DNA of 64,000 nt from Enterobacteriaceae bacterium RIT693 (GTDB taxonomy: Bacteria > Pseudomonadota > Gammaproteobacteria > Enterobacterales > Enterobacteriaceae). The position numbers and the translations under genes were made by a program. Position 1 is the stretch's first letter; the number at the start of each line of letters is the position of its first letter. The stretch spans positions 372,001-436,000 of the forward strand of contig WJYK01000003.1 in NCBI GenBank assembly GCA_009668225.1, given 5' to 3'. The notes below the pieces were generated by a model that saw only the letters and a program-made list of their open reading frames with translations, was not told where the DNA came from and made no database searches. Below, piece after piece: positions 1-8,754 of this stretch.

Positions 1-206
1 CCGTCAGCAATAAGCATTTCACGGTACTGCTGCAGTTTACGAGTACGTTCTTCAACTTCAGCCGCTGCCGCGTTTTCTTCTTCGCGACGTTCGTTAACCA
101 CAACCTCTAATTTTTCCAGCATCTCTTCCAGAGTTTCCAGGGTGCATTCTCTTGCCTGGGCACGAAGAGTACGGATGTTGTTCAGAATTTTAAGTGCTTC
201 GCTCAT
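1..206 (-). CDS. hns: H-NS nucleoid protein, 5' part only
   Basis: The first 68 codons of H-NS are present, starting at the ATG complementary to 204-206 ([20 protein letters not shown]); the rest lies beyond the window edge. H-NS is a nucleoid-associated protein that binds curved AT-rich DNA and silences transcription, including horizontally acquired genes. The visible part is the coiled-coil dimerisation region, rich in Glu, Arg and Leu; the DNA-binding domain is not in view. It is transcribed leftward, divergent from tdk, as in E. coli. The truncation is an edge effect and not a broken gene. Confidence 0.97.
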   Translation of the reverse strand, partial: MSEALKILNNIRTLRAQARECTLETLEEMLEKLEVVVNERREEENAAAAEVEERTRKLQQYREMLIAD

Positions 207-398
207 TGTAGTAATCTCAAACTTATTATTGGGGGGTGACGTTTGAGCTAATAATAGAGCGTTATATTAAGTTCTGCAATAGCCGTGAATGTAAGGAATT
301 CAAAATTTGCTGATATATATGCGGTGGTTTAAATACGGTTAACTTAATTTCGGCCTGCCAGACCACACCAAATGGCACTTTAAGACTCAATTTTTAGA

Positions 399-428
399 CA
401 ACAACCCTGAGGTCAAAAGGGTTTGTTG
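399..428. repeat. Hairpin in hns-tdk spacer
   Basis: Left arm CAACAACCCT (399-408) pairs with AGGGTTTGTTG (418-428) with one bulged base and a 9-base loop. It is followed by a G/A-rich run and not by a clean T tract, so on the + strand it is not a typical terminator. It could form in the hns leader or act as a protein-binding site. Confidence 0.45.
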
Positions 429-562
429 GTGGGGAAAAAAAGATAAAATTTCGCATTAATCATCAAATATCAATTGAATCTATTAATGCCTGTGGCTGAT
501 ACAGGCTGTTTACAATTTATAATAATTGAGCAAGTGAACAATTTCCTGGAGGAGGTATAAAC

Positions 563-601
563 GTGGCACAACAGCTTCTGCTACGGCTGTTTCACCGGTG
601 A
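563..601 (+). CDS. Possible 12-residue leader or microprotein
   Basis: A GTG codon at 563 lies 6 bases after an unusually strong ribosome site (AGGAGGT at 550-556 within GGAGGAGGT). It opens a frame of 12 codons (VAQQLLLRLFHR) ending at TGA 599-601. The frame ends about 160 bases before tdk. It is on the same strand as tdk, so it could be a translated leader. I know of no named equivalent. The only evidence is the quality of the ribosome site; length and composition say little. Confidence 0.25.
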   Translation: MAQQLLLRLFHR

Positions 602-760
602 AGGCGGCAGCTATTACTCACTGTATAAGCGTGATTTATTAATATATCTGATGAAATTAACCCTTGTGTTTAGAGAGGTAATCGGTAATCCACTGCTTCG
701 CATCGCTGTGGTACAATCCGCAGCAACATTATTTACATTCTGATTCAGGCTACAGGTGCA

Positions 761-1366
761 ATGGCTCAACTCTATTTTTACTACTCTGCAATGAACGCAG
801 GAAAATCGACAGCACTGCTTCAGTCCTCCTGGAATTACCAGGAAAGAGGGATGCGCACGCTGGTGTATACCGCGGAGATAGATAATCGTTTTGGTGTCGG
901 TAAAGTCAGTTCACGTATTGGTCTGTCATCCCCTGCCAGACTGTATAACCAGGCGACGGATTTGTTTGCCGATATTCGCGCAGAGCAGCAGTCTGCGCCG
1001 GTACATTGCGTGCTGGTAGATGAAAGCCAGTTCTTATCTAAAGAGCAGGTCTATGCTTTATCTGACGTTGTGGATGAGTTAGATATACCGGTTTTGTGCT
1101 ACGGCCTGCGTACGGATTTTCGTGGCGAATTATTCAGCGGTAGCCAGTACCTTCTCGCGCTGTCCGATAAGCTGGTGGAGTTGAAGACGATTTGTTTCTG
1201 CGGGCGCAAGGCCAGCATGGTGTTACGCCTCGATCAGGATGGGCGTCCTTATAATGAAGGTGAGCAGGTTGTGATTGGCGGCAATGAGCGCTACATCTCA
1301 GTTTGCCGTAAGCATTATAAAGAAGCGTTAATTAAAGGCTCTCTGCAGGAGATTCAGGGGCGTTAA
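761..1366 (+). CDS. tdk: Thymidine kinase
   Basis: Tdk phosphorylates thymidine (and deoxyuridine) with ATP in the pyrimidine salvage pathway; it is cytoplasmic. The 201-residue protein has the usual type-II thymidine kinase features: an N-terminal P-loop (MNAGKST, about residues 11-17), a Walker B-like VDESQFL with the catalytic Glu (about 86-92), and a zinc-binding set of cysteines including CFCGRKA (about 145). The family often has DECQFL at the Walker B region; here the Cys is Ser. Length is close to E. coli Tdk (205); only the tail is shorter. It stands alone, convergent with adhE and sharing a bidirectional terminator. Confidence 0.97.
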   Translation: MAQLYFYYSAMNAGKSTALLQSSWNYQERGMRTLVYTAEIDNRFGVGKVSSRIGLSSPARLYNQATDLFADIRAEQQSAPVHCVLVDESQFLSKEQVYALSDVVDELDIPVLCYGLRTDFRGELFSGSQYLLALSDKLVELKTICFCGRKASMVLRLDQDGRPYNEGEQVVIGGNERYISVCRKHYKEALIKGSLQEIQGR

Positions 1367-1440
1367 TTAAGAAGCAGGGCAGCCTATGCCCTCGTGGTAT
1401 TAAACGCGTTGTCGTGGCCTGAGCGCGTGAATCAGGCATA

Positions 1441-1466
1441 AAAAAACCCGCCGAAAGGCGGGTTTT
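1441..1466. terminator. tdk/adhE bidirectional terminator
   Basis: Stem CCCGCC-GAAA-GGCGGG (1447-1462) is flanked by a run of A on the left and T on the right, so it can act as an intrinsic terminator for both tdk (+) and adhE (-). Confidence 0.85.
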
Positions 1467-1484
1467 GTATTTGAAAGCTAACGA

Positions 1485-4157
1485 TTAAGCCGTTTTCTTC
1501 GCTTTTTTATCAGCTTTTGCTGCAGGCGCCGCTTCTTTAGCCACCGCGCCTTCAACGAACTCACGTCCGTAGTAGGTATCCAGCAGAATCTGTTTCAGTT
1601 CAGAAATCAGCGGATAGCGAGGGTTTGCACCGGTACACTGGTCATCAAACGCATCTTCAGACAGTTTGTCAACGTGCGCCAGGAAGTCTGCTTCCTGTAC
1701 GCCTGCTTCGCGGATGGACTTAGGAATACCCAGTTCAGCCTTGATAGAATCCAGCCATGCCAGCAGTTTCTCAATCTTAGCCGCGGTACGGTCACCCGCA
1801 GCGGTCAGACCCAGATGGTCAGCGATTTCAGCATAGCGACGACGTGCCTGTGGGCGATCGTACTGGCTGAAAGCGGTCTGCTTGGTTGGGTTGTCATTCG
1901 CGTTATAGCGGATAACGTTGGAAATCAGCAGGGCGTTCGCCAGGCCGTGAGGGATGTGGAACTGAGAACCCAGTTTATGAGCCATTGAGTGACACACACC
2001 CAGGAAGGCGTTAGCAAACGCGATACCGGCGATAGTCGCTGCGTTGTGAACACGTTCACGGGCAACCGGGTTTTTAGACCCTTCATTATAGGAAGCTGGC
2101 AGGTTTTCCTTGAGCAGTTTCAGCGCTTGCAGAGCCTGACCGTCAGAGAATTCGCTCGCCAGTACGGAAACGTAAGCTTCCAGCGCGTGAGTGACGGCAT
2201 CCAGACCACCAAAGGCGCACAGTGACTTAGGCATGTCCATAACCAGGTTAGCATCAACAATCGCCATATCCGGCGTCAATGCGTAGTCAGCCAGTGGATA
2301 TTTCTGGCCCGTTGCATCATCAGTTACAACCGCAAACGGAGTGACTTCTGAACCGGTACCGGACGTGGTGGTAACCGCAATCATCTTCGCTTTCACGCCC
2401 ATTTTCGGGAACTTGTAGATACGTTTACGGATATCCATAAAGCGCAGCGCCAGTTCTTCAAAGTGGGTTTCCGGGTGTTCGTACATCACCCACATGATTT
2501 TCGCAGCATCCATTGGGGAGCCGCCGCCCAGCGCGATAATCACGTCTGGCTTGAAGGAGTTCGCCAGCTCTGCGCCTTTACGTACAACGGTCAGCGTCGG
2601 GTCAGCTTCAACTTCGAAGAAGACTTCGGTTTCTACACCTGCTGCTTTCAGCACGGAGGTGATCTGGTCAGCGTAGCCGTTGTTGAACAAGAAGCGGTCA
2701 GTCACAATCAGCGCACGTTTGTGGCCATCAGTAATCACTTCGTCCAGCGCAATTGGCAGGGAGCCACGGCGGAAGTAGATAGATTTCGGAAGTTTATGCC
2801 ACAACATGTTCTCAGCTCGCTTAGCAACGGTTTTCTTGTTGATCAGGTGCTTCGGACCCACGTTTTCAGAGATGGAGTTACCACCCCATGAACCACAGCC
2901 CAGCGTCAGGGAAGGGGCCAGTTTGAAGTTATACAGGTCGCCGATGCCACCCTGAGAAGCCGGGGTGTTAATCAGGATACGTGCGGTCTTCATTTTGTCG
3001 CCGAAGAATTTAACGCGCGCAGGCTGGTTGTCCTGGTCGGTATACAGGCAAGAGGTATGGCCGATACCGCCCATCTCAACCAGTTTTTCCGCTTTCACCA
3101 CGGCATCTTCGAAGTTTTTGGCACGGTACATTGCCAGGGTCGGAGACAGTTTTTCGTGAGCAAACGGCTCAGACTCATCCACTACGGACACTTCGCCGAT
3201 CAGGATTTTGGTGTCTGCGGGTACGGTAAAGCCTGCCAGTTCAGCAATTTTGGTTGCTGGCTGACCAACGATTGCGGCATTCAGCGCGCCATTTTTCAGG
3301 ATGATGTCCTGTACGGCTTTCAGCTCTTTGCCCTGCAGCAGGTAGCCGCCGTGGGTAGCGAAGCGCTCACGCACTGCGTTATAAGCAGAATCGACAACGA
3401 TAACGGACTGTTCAGAAGCACAGATCACGCCGTTATCGAAGGTTTTGGACATCAGAATAGAAGCAACAGCACGTTTGATGTCTGCGGTTTCGTCAACCAC
3501 AACCGGGGTGTTACCGGCACCAACGCCGATAGCAGGTTTACCAGAGCTATAAGCCGCTTTAACCATGCCTGGACCACCGGTAGCCAGAATCATATTGATA
3601 TCCGGGTGGTGCATCAGAGCGTTAGACAGCTCTACGGAAGGCTGATCGATCCAGCCGATCAGATCTTTCGGTGCACCGGCAGCGATTGCAGCCTGCAGCA
3701 CGATATCCGCTGCTTTGTTGGTTGCATCTTTAGCACGCGGATGTGGCGAGAAGATGATGGCGTTACGGGTCTTCAGGCTGATTAAAGATTTGAAGATGGC
3801 GGTAGACGTCGGGTTGGTGGTAGGGACGATACCGCAGATGATGCCGATGGGTTCAGCGATAGTGATGGTACCGAAGGTGTGATCTTCAGACAGCACACCG
3901 CAGGTTTTCTCATCTTTATAGGCATTGTAGATATATTCGGAAGCAAAGTGGTTTTTAATCACTTTATCTTCGACGATACCCATACCGGATTCGGCAACGG
4001 CTAATTTAGCCAGGGGGATTCGAGCGTCGGCAGCTGCCAGGGCGGCAGCACGGAAGATTTTATCGACTTGCTCTTGAGTAAAGTTGGCATATTCACGCTG
4101 GGCTTTCTTTACGCGCTCTACGAGGGCGTTCAGTTCCGCGACATTAGTTACAGCCAT
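1485..4157 (-). CDS. adhE: Bifunctional acetaldehyde-CoA/alcohol dehydrogenase
   Basis: AdhE reduces acetyl-CoA to acetaldehyde and then ethanol with NADH, the main redox sink of mixed-acid fermentation; it assembles into long cytoplasmic filaments (spirosomes). The 890-residue protein has an N-terminal CoA-acylating aldehyde dehydrogenase domain (about 1-440; catalytic Cys in NGVICASEQS near 246) and a linker. These lead into a C-terminal iron-dependent alcohol dehydrogenase domain (about 450-870; GGGSPMDAAK nucleotide site and His-rich metal region ending in HGLANALL). The tail is Ala/Lys-rich. Length equals E. coli AdhE within one residue. A ribosome site CAGGAG precedes the ATG. A long untranslated leader lies upstream, as expected for this heavily regulated gene. 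Confidence 0.99.
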   Translation of the reverse strand: MAVTNVAELNALVERVKKAQREYANFTQEQVDKIFRAAALAAADARIPLAKLAVAESGMGIVEDKVIKNHFASEYIYNAYKDEKTCGVLSEDHTFGTITIAEPIGIICGIVPTTNPTSTAIFKSLISLKTRNAIIFSPHPRAKDATNKAADIVLQAAIAAGAPKDLIGWIDQPSVELSNALMHHPDINMILATGGPGMVKAAYSSGKPAIGVGAGNTPVVVDETADIKRAVASILMSKTFDNGVICASEQSVIVVDSAYNAVRERFATHGGYLLQGKELKAVQDIILKNGALNAAIVGQPATKIAELAGFTVPADTKILIGEVSVVDESEPFAHEKLSPTLAMYRAKNFEDAVVKAEKLVEMGGIGHTSCLYTDQDNQPARVKFFGDKMKTARILINTPASQGGIGDLYNFKLAPSLTLGCGSWGGNSISENVGPKHLINKKTVAKRAENMLWHKLPKSIYFRRGSLPIALDEVITDGHKRALIVTDRFLFNNGYADQITSVLKAAGVETEVFFEVEADPTLTVVRKGAELANSFKPDVIIALGGGSPMDAAKIMWVMYEHPETHFEELALRFMDIRKRIYKFPKMGVKAKMIAVTTTSGTGSEVTPFAVVTDDATGQKYPLADYALTPDMAIVDANLVMDMPKSLCAFGGLDAVTHALEAYVSVLASEFSDGQALQALKLLKENLPASYNEGSKNPVARERVHNAATIAGIAFANAFLGVCHSMAHKLGSQFHIPHGLANALLISNVIRYNANDNPTKQTAFSQYDRPQARRRYAEIADHLGLTAAGDRTAAKIEKLLAWLDSIKAELGIPKSIREAGVQEADFLAHVDKLSEDAFDDQCTGANPRYPLISELKQILLDTYYGREFVEGAVAKEAAPAAKADKKAKKTA

Positions 4158-4633
4158 AATGCTCTCCTGATAATGTTAAACTCTTTTAGTAAATAAGCTG
4201 CGCGAGTCGACAGTATAGTCAGCAGCAACAGAATGCGTGTTTAGGACGAAACGATGCCGTACAAAATACCTGATTTCATGCGCTGATTTACTAAAAGAGC
4301 CTCACCTGAACAAGCGGCTTCAGAGGAAAATTCTGCTTTTCAGATGTGACCAAGAGTACCCACTTCTGAGTAGGTTTTTCGTGATCTAAATCACAACTAT
4401 CTCATGCTGACACCATTCAGCAGGCGCTACTCAGGTGATTGATAAATCTTTAAAAATTTAGTCACAGCGATGACAAAACAAAGTACCACAAATTCAACAT
4501 TAAGGTAACAGTTCACCACCATGCTAAAATTAGTTGCTGTCGCGGTCGATTACCCAGGGAAATAGCGTAGCGGCGGGGGTGTTTTTCCATTACATTACGC
4601 CTGCTTTTGCTTTGTTCATTTGCGGAGTTTTGC
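4158..4633. other. adhE-ychE divergent regulatory region
   Basis: A 476-base spacer between divergent genes. The part next to adhE (to about 4450) would be the long adhE leader and promoter region. It contains a CRP-like palindrome (4380-4396). The E. coli counterpart is controlled by Cra, Fis, NarL and RNase III processing; no exact site for those is claimed here. No further gene is seen. Confidence 0.6.
4380..4396. promoter_or_regulatory. CRP-like operator
   Basis: The sequence CGTGATCTAAATCACAA has the form GTGA-N6-TCAC expected of a cAMP-CRP site, with near-perfect dyad symmetry. It lies 223 bases upstream of the adhE start and 238 bases upstream of the ychE start, so either gene could be the target. 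The match is by eye. Confidence 0.55.
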
Positions 4634-5281
4634 GTGGCTCAATCCTTTTTCGACTTGCCAACCTATATTAAGTTTTTTATCGGGATGTTTGCTCTGGTCA
4701 ACCCGGTAGGGATTATTCCCGTCTTTATTAGCATGACCAGTTACCAGAGTGCGGCCGCAAGAAATAAAACCAATCTTACCGCCAATCTCTCGGTTGCGAT
4801 TATTCTCTGGACCTCACTTTTTCTTGGCGACGGCATTCTGCAAGTCTTTGGTATTTCAATAGACTCATTCCGCATCGCCGGCGGCATTCTGGTGGTGACC
4901 ATTGCCATGTCGATGATAAGCGGCAAGCTGGGTGAGGATAAACAAAACAAGCAGGAAAAGTCAGAGAGCGCCATCCGCGAAAGCGTAGGTGTTGTTCCGC
5001 TTGCATTACCGCTGATGGCGGGGCCTGGGGCCATCAGTTCCACTATCGTTTGGGGCAGTCGCTACCATAACTGGGGCCACCTTCTGGGCTTTTCTATCGC
5101 CATTGCGCTGTTTGCTTTCTGCTGCTGGCTGCTGTTCCGTATTGCGCCCTGGCTTGTGCGCATATTGGGGCAAACCGGCATAAACGTGATCACCCGTATC
5201 ATGGGGCTGTTGTTGATGTCGCTCGGCATCGAATTTATCGTCACCGGAGTGAAGGCTATCTTTCCTGGATTATTAAGTTAA
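4634..5281 (+). CDS. ychE: MarC/NAAT-family inner-membrane protein YchE
   Basis: A 215-residue polytopic membrane protein of the MarC (UPF0056) family; its function is not established. Six hydrophobic segments are visible, beginning with FFIGMFALVNPVGIIPVF. The conserved loop PLALPLMAGPGAIS is present. The start chosen is GTG at 4634, preceded by GGAG at 4624-4627; it gives exactly the E. coli length of 215, while an upstream ATG-led frame would add nine residues without a good ribosome site. It is monocistronic, with its own terminator, between adhE and opp as in E. coli. Confidence 0.93.
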   Translation: MAQSFFDLPTYIKFFIGMFALVNPVGIIPVFISMTSYQSAAARNKTNLTANLSVAIILWTSLFLGDGILQVFGISIDSFRIAGGILVVTIAMSMISGKLGEDKQNKQEKSESAIRESVGVVPLALPLMAGPGAISSTIVWGSRYHNWGHLLGFSIAIALFAFCCWLLFRIAPWLVRILGQTGINVITRIMGLLLMSLGIEFIVTGVKAIFPGLLS

Positions 5282-5302
5282 TTCCGCTGCTACTTTCAAA
5301 TG

Positions 5303-5329
5303 AAAAAGCAGAATCTTTATTCTGCTTTT
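5303..5329 (+). terminator. ychE terminator
   Basis: AAAAGCAGAAT-CTTTA-TTCTGCTTTT hairpin followed by a T-rich stretch, 22 bases after the ychE stop. Confidence 0.8.
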
Positions 5330-6078
5330 CTTCTCTTAATAGATGAAAAATGCATCTATCCGTTGTTCCTTTTTTGCAAAAACAAATGCGAATCTTTCAT
5401 AAGAAAATACTTTGGAAAACCGTAGATTAGCGGTTGACGGTGTAACAAGTTGTACAGAAAAGTGGCAATCGAAATTATATTTAGCTGCCGTTATGCAATC
5501 AGGCTTGCTGCGAATTTATTGAGATGATATTAGTAATTCATGCCTTCCCGCAGAGGAATGTGCTAAAAAATAATCAATTGTTAATTTTTTGTGAGTGATG
5601 AAGCGAGTGAGAAATCGTCCTCCCTTCCCGTGCGGTGATGCCCAAGTAACTCCATGATTATAAAGATTATGTGTAAGTTAATTGATTGGCGTGTTGCGCA
5701 TCGCGCTCCCCACAATCTCTCCATAAAAGAGAAATGGTTAACAAATTTGCAAATTGTATTGGCGGGTATCTGAAGCTTTTGATACTTTCCGGGCAAAACA
5801 ATTCGCTGAAAAAAGTTTCTTTTGTAGATGAGAATGATTTCGCAGAGTAATCATGTCCTGCGAAATAGAGATTACTGCCCGTCGACCACGCAATCGGCGG
5901 CATACCAGAATCGACGTAATGAGGCTGTCGTATCGAACGGCCCGAAAATAAAGTCGGTGATAGCGAGAAGTAAAGCAGTATCCCGTACGGACGCTTAACG
6001 CTCCTGCGCTGTAAGGGACCCCAAGGGGAAGAGGCTGACTTTCGGGTCAGTAATTATAATGAGTGGAGTACCAACACA
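5330..6078 (+). other. oppA upstream region and leader
   Basis: About 750 bases without a credible gene. The left part (5340-5830) is AT-rich. The last 80 bases before oppA contain small hairpins (for example GACCCCAAGGGG near 6017 and CTGACTTTCGGGTCAG near 6032) and a GGAG ribosome site. oppA mRNA in E. coli and Salmonella is repressed by the small RNA GcvB near the start codon; the C/A-rich ACCAACACAATG context here is compatible, but the pairing was not computed. Confidence 0.5.
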
Positions 6079-7710
6079 ATGACAAATATCACTAAAAAAA
6101 GCCTGATTGCAGCAGGCATTTTAACTGCGCTGATTGCCGGCAATGTCGCTATGGCGGCGGACGTCCCGGCTGGTGTTCAACTGGCAGAGAAACAAGACCT
6201 GGTTCGTAACAACGGTTCAGAACCACAGTCTCTGGACCCGCACAAAATTGAAGGCGTGCCGGAGTCCAACATTAGCCGCGATTTATTTGAAGGTTTGCTG
6301 GTTACCGACCTGCAGGGTCACCCCACTGCCGGCGTTGCCGAGTCATGGGATAACAAAGACTTTAAAGTGTGGACCTTCCACCTGCGTAAAGATGCTAAAT
6401 GGTCAAACGGCGAGCCTGTAACCGCTCAGGACTTCGTTTACAGCTGGCAGCGCCTGGCTGACCCGAAAACCGCTTCCCCATACGCAAGCTACCTGCAGTA
6501 CGGCCACCTCGCTAACATCGACGATATTATCGCCGGTAAGAAGCCGACCAGCGATCTGGGCGTAAAAGCCATCGACGCCAACACGCTGGAAGTGACTCTG
6601 AGCGAGCCGGTTCCTTATTTCTACAAGCTGCTGACTCACCCGTCCGTTTCTCCGGTTCCTAAAGCAACCATTGAAAAATTCGGCGACAAATGGACTCAGC
6701 CAGCCAATATCGTGACCAACGGTGCTTATAAAGTAAAAGATTGGGTAGTTAACGAACGTATTGTTCTGGTGCGTAACACCGACTACTGGAATAACAAAAA
6801 AACCGTTATCAACCAGGTCACCTATCTGCCAATCTCTTCTGAAGTTACCGACGTAAACCGCTACCGCAGCGGCGAAATCGACATGACTTATAACAACTTG
6901 CCGATTGAGCTGTTCCAGAAGCTGAAGAAAGAGATCCCAACTGAAGTACACGCCGATCCGTATCTGTGCACCTATTACTACGAGATCAACAACCAGAAAG
7001 CACCGTTTACCGACGCACGTGTACGTACCGCGCTGAAACTGGGCCTGGATCGTGACATCATCGTAAATAAAGTGAAAAACCAGGGTGACCTGCCGGCTTA
7101 TGGCTACACCCCACCGTATACCGATGGCGCGAAACTGACCAAACCAGAGTGGTTCACCTGGTCTCAGGAAAAACGTAACGAAGAAGCGAAGAAACTGCTG
7201 GCTGAAGCGGGCTACACCAAAGACAAACCGCTGACCTTCAACCTGCTGTATAACACCTCCGATCTGCACAAGAAGCTGGCTATCGCCGTGGCGTCTATCT
7301 GGCAGAAAAACCTGGGTGTGAACGTCAAGCTGGAAAACCAGGAGTGGAAAACCTTCCTGGATACCCGTCATCAGGGTACCTTCGACGTGGCGCGTGCAGG
7401 CTGGTGTGCGGACTATAACGAACCGACTTCCTTCCTGAACACCATGCTGTCCGACAGCTCGAACAACACCGCGCACTATAAGAGCCCGGCATTCGACAAG
7501 ATAATCGCCGATACTTTGCAGGTGACTGACGAAGCCCAGCGTACCGCGCTGTATGACAAAGCTGAACAGCAGCTTGATAAAGACTCAGCAATCGTTCCGG
7601 TTTACTACTACGTTAACGCCCGTCTGGTTAAGCCGTGGGTTGGTGGTTATACCGGTAAAGACCCGCTGGATAATGTCTACGTCAGAGACTTGTACATTAT
7701 CAAACATTAA
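6079..7710 (+). CDS. oppA: Periplasmic oligopeptide-binding protein
   Basis: OppA captures peptides of two to five residues in the periplasm and delivers them to the OppBCDF importer. The 543-residue precursor has a clear signal peptide (KK near the N terminus, hydrophobic core, cleavage after NVAMA at residue 26). The mature protein shows the family-5 solute-binding signature around EPQSLDPHKIEGVPESNI and SNGEPVTAQDFVYSW. It is the first gene of oppABCDF. The ribosome site is GTGGAG at 6062-6067. A strong hairpin after the gene probably protects the oppA part of the transcript so that the binding protein is made in excess. Confidence 0.98.
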   Translation: MTNITKKSLIAAGILTALIAGNVAMAADVPAGVQLAEKQDLVRNNGSEPQSLDPHKIEGVPESNISRDLFEGLLVTDLQGHPTAGVAESWDNKDFKVWTFHLRKDAKWSNGEPVTAQDFVYSWQRLADPKTASPYASYLQYGHLANIDDIIAGKKPTSDLGVKAIDANTLEVTLSEPVPYFYKLLTHPSVSPVPKATIEKFGDKWTQPANIVTNGAYKVKDWVVNERIVLVRNTDYWNNKKTVINQVTYLPISSEVTDVNRYRSGEIDMTYNNLPIELFQKLKKEIPTEVHADPYLCTYYYEINNQKAPFTDARVRTALKLGLDRDIIVNKVKNQGDLPAYGYTPPYTDGAKLTKPEWFTWSQEKRNEEAKKLLAEAGYTKDKPLTFNLLYNTSDLHKKLAIAVASIWQKNLGVNVKLENQEWKTFLDTRHQGTFDVARAGWCADYNEPTSFLNTMLSDSSNNTAHYKSPAFDKIIADTLQVTDEAQRTALYDKAEQQLDKDSAIVPVYYYVNARLVKPWVGGYTGKDPLDNVYVRDLYIIKH

Positions 7711-7720
7711 TGGCAATTCG

Positions 7721-7766
7721 TGGGGCAGGGCTCACCGGCTTCGGCCGGTGGTTGAGTCGTGCCCCA
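7721..7766 (+). promoter_or_regulatory. oppA-oppB intercistronic hairpin
   Basis: Outer arms TGGGGCA (7721-7727) and TGCCCCA (7760-7766) enclose an inner stem CACCGGC-TTCG-GCCGGTG (7733-7750) capped by a UUCG tetraloop. No T tract follows, so it is more likely a stabilising or partial-termination element than a full terminator. It sits 10 bases after oppA and 52 before oppB. Confidence 0.8.
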
Positions 7767-7818
7767 TCGTGTCTTATTTACATCGCACTGCAAAGGCACA
7801 GGCCAGAAGGTACGGGCA

Positions 7819-8739
7819 ATGTTGAAATTTATTCTACGTCGTTGTCTGGAAGCAATTCCGACACTCTTTATTCTTATAACGATTTCCTTCTTTATGATGC
7901 GTCTCGCTCCGGGGAGTCCTTTTACCGGCGAACGTACGCTGCCGCCAGAAGTCATGGCGAACATCGAAGCGAAGTATCACCTGAACGATCCGATCACCAC
8001 CCAATATTTCAGCTATTTAAAGCAGCTGGCACACGGGGATTTCGGGCCGTCATTTAAATACAAAGACTATTCTGTGAATGACCTGGTGGCTTCCAGCTTC
8101 CCGGTTTCCGCTAAATTGGGCGCAGCCGCCTTCATCTTTGCTATTGTGCTGGGTGTCACGGCGGGCGTGGTTGCGGCGCTGAATCAAAATACCAAATGGG
8201 ATTACACGGTAATGGGCTTTGCCATGACGGGGGTCGTTATCCCCAGCTTCGTGGTGGCTCCGTTGCTGGTACTGATATTCGCCATCACCCTGAAGTGGCT
8301 GCCCGGAGGCGGCTGGAACGGGGGCGCGCCGAAGTACATGATACTGCCGATGATCGCGCTGTCTCTGGCTTATATCGCCAGCATTGCGCGTATTACTCGC
8401 GGTTCAATGATTGAAGTCCTGCACTCTAACTTTATCCGCACCGCACGCGCTAAAGGCTTGCCGATGCGCCGTATTGTGCTGCGCCACGCCCTGAAACCCG
8501 CACTGCTGCCGGTACTGTCGTACCTTGGGCCTGCTTTTGTTGGGATCATCACCGGCTCAATGGTTATTGAAACGATTTATGGCTTGCCGGGCATCGGCCA
8601 GCTGTTTGTTAACGGTGCGCTGAACCGTGACTATTCACTGGTTCTCAGCCTGACCATTCTGGTCGGTGCGCTGACGATTCTGTTCAACGCGGTGGTCGAC
8701 GTGCTGTATGCCGTCATCGACCCGAAAATCCGTTACTAA
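7819..8739 (+). CDS. oppB: Oligopeptide ABC transporter permease OppB
   Basis: Inner-membrane permease subunit that pairs with OppC to form the peptide channel. The first hydrophobic segment is residues 10-30, followed by a periplasmic loop and five more helices. The conserved cytoplasmic EAA-type loop (RTARAKGLPMRRIVLRHALK) contacts the ATPases. Start is ATG 7819, giving 306 residues as in E. coli, with AGAAGG eight bases upstream; longer in-frame starts run back into the intercistronic hairpin. Ends 15 bases before oppC. Confidence 0.98.
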   Translation: MLKFILRRCLEAIPTLFILITISFFMMRLAPGSPFTGERTLPPEVMANIEAKYHLNDPITTQYFSYLKQLAHGDFGPSFKYKDYSVNDLVASSFPVSAKLGAAAFIFAIVLGVTAGVVAALNQNTKWDYTVMGFAMTGVVIPSFVVAPLLVLIFAITLKWLPGGGWNGGAPKYMILPMIALSLAYIASIARITRGSMIEVLHSNFIRTARAKGLPMRRIVLRHALKPALLPVLSYLGPAFVGIITGSMVIETIYGLPGIGQLFVNGALNRDYSLVLSLTILVGALTILFNAVVDVLYAVIDPKIRY

Positions 8740-8754
8740 GCTGGAGTGGCCATA

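Larger units (their letters stand above)
207..760. other. hns-tdk divergent intergenic region
   Basis: A 554-base AT-rich spacer carrying the promoters of two divergent genes. It holds an imperfect hairpin (399-428) and a strong Shine-Dalgarno followed by a 12-codon GTG frame (563-601), both listed separately. I see no longer gene in it. The hns side (207-300) is expected to hold the autoregulated hns promoter, but I could not place its boxes with confidence. Confidence 0.6.

Noticed and set aside
1-206. Truncated hns as a pseudogene
   Set aside because: The truncation coincides with the window edge; the frame is intact to the edge. The same holds for sapF at the right end.
3057-3785. 242-codon open frame on the + strand inside adhE
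   Set aside because: It is antisense to a strongly conserved enzyme, has no ribosome site, and its sequence shows the low-complexity pattern of a shadow frame.
5581-5903. Short minus-strand frames upstream of oppA
   Set aside because: No ribosome sites, no family pattern, and AT-rich composition that gives chance frames.
6403-7476. 357-codon frame antisense to oppA
   Set aside because: Shadow of a codon-biased, highly expressed gene; no start signal and no recognisable domain.
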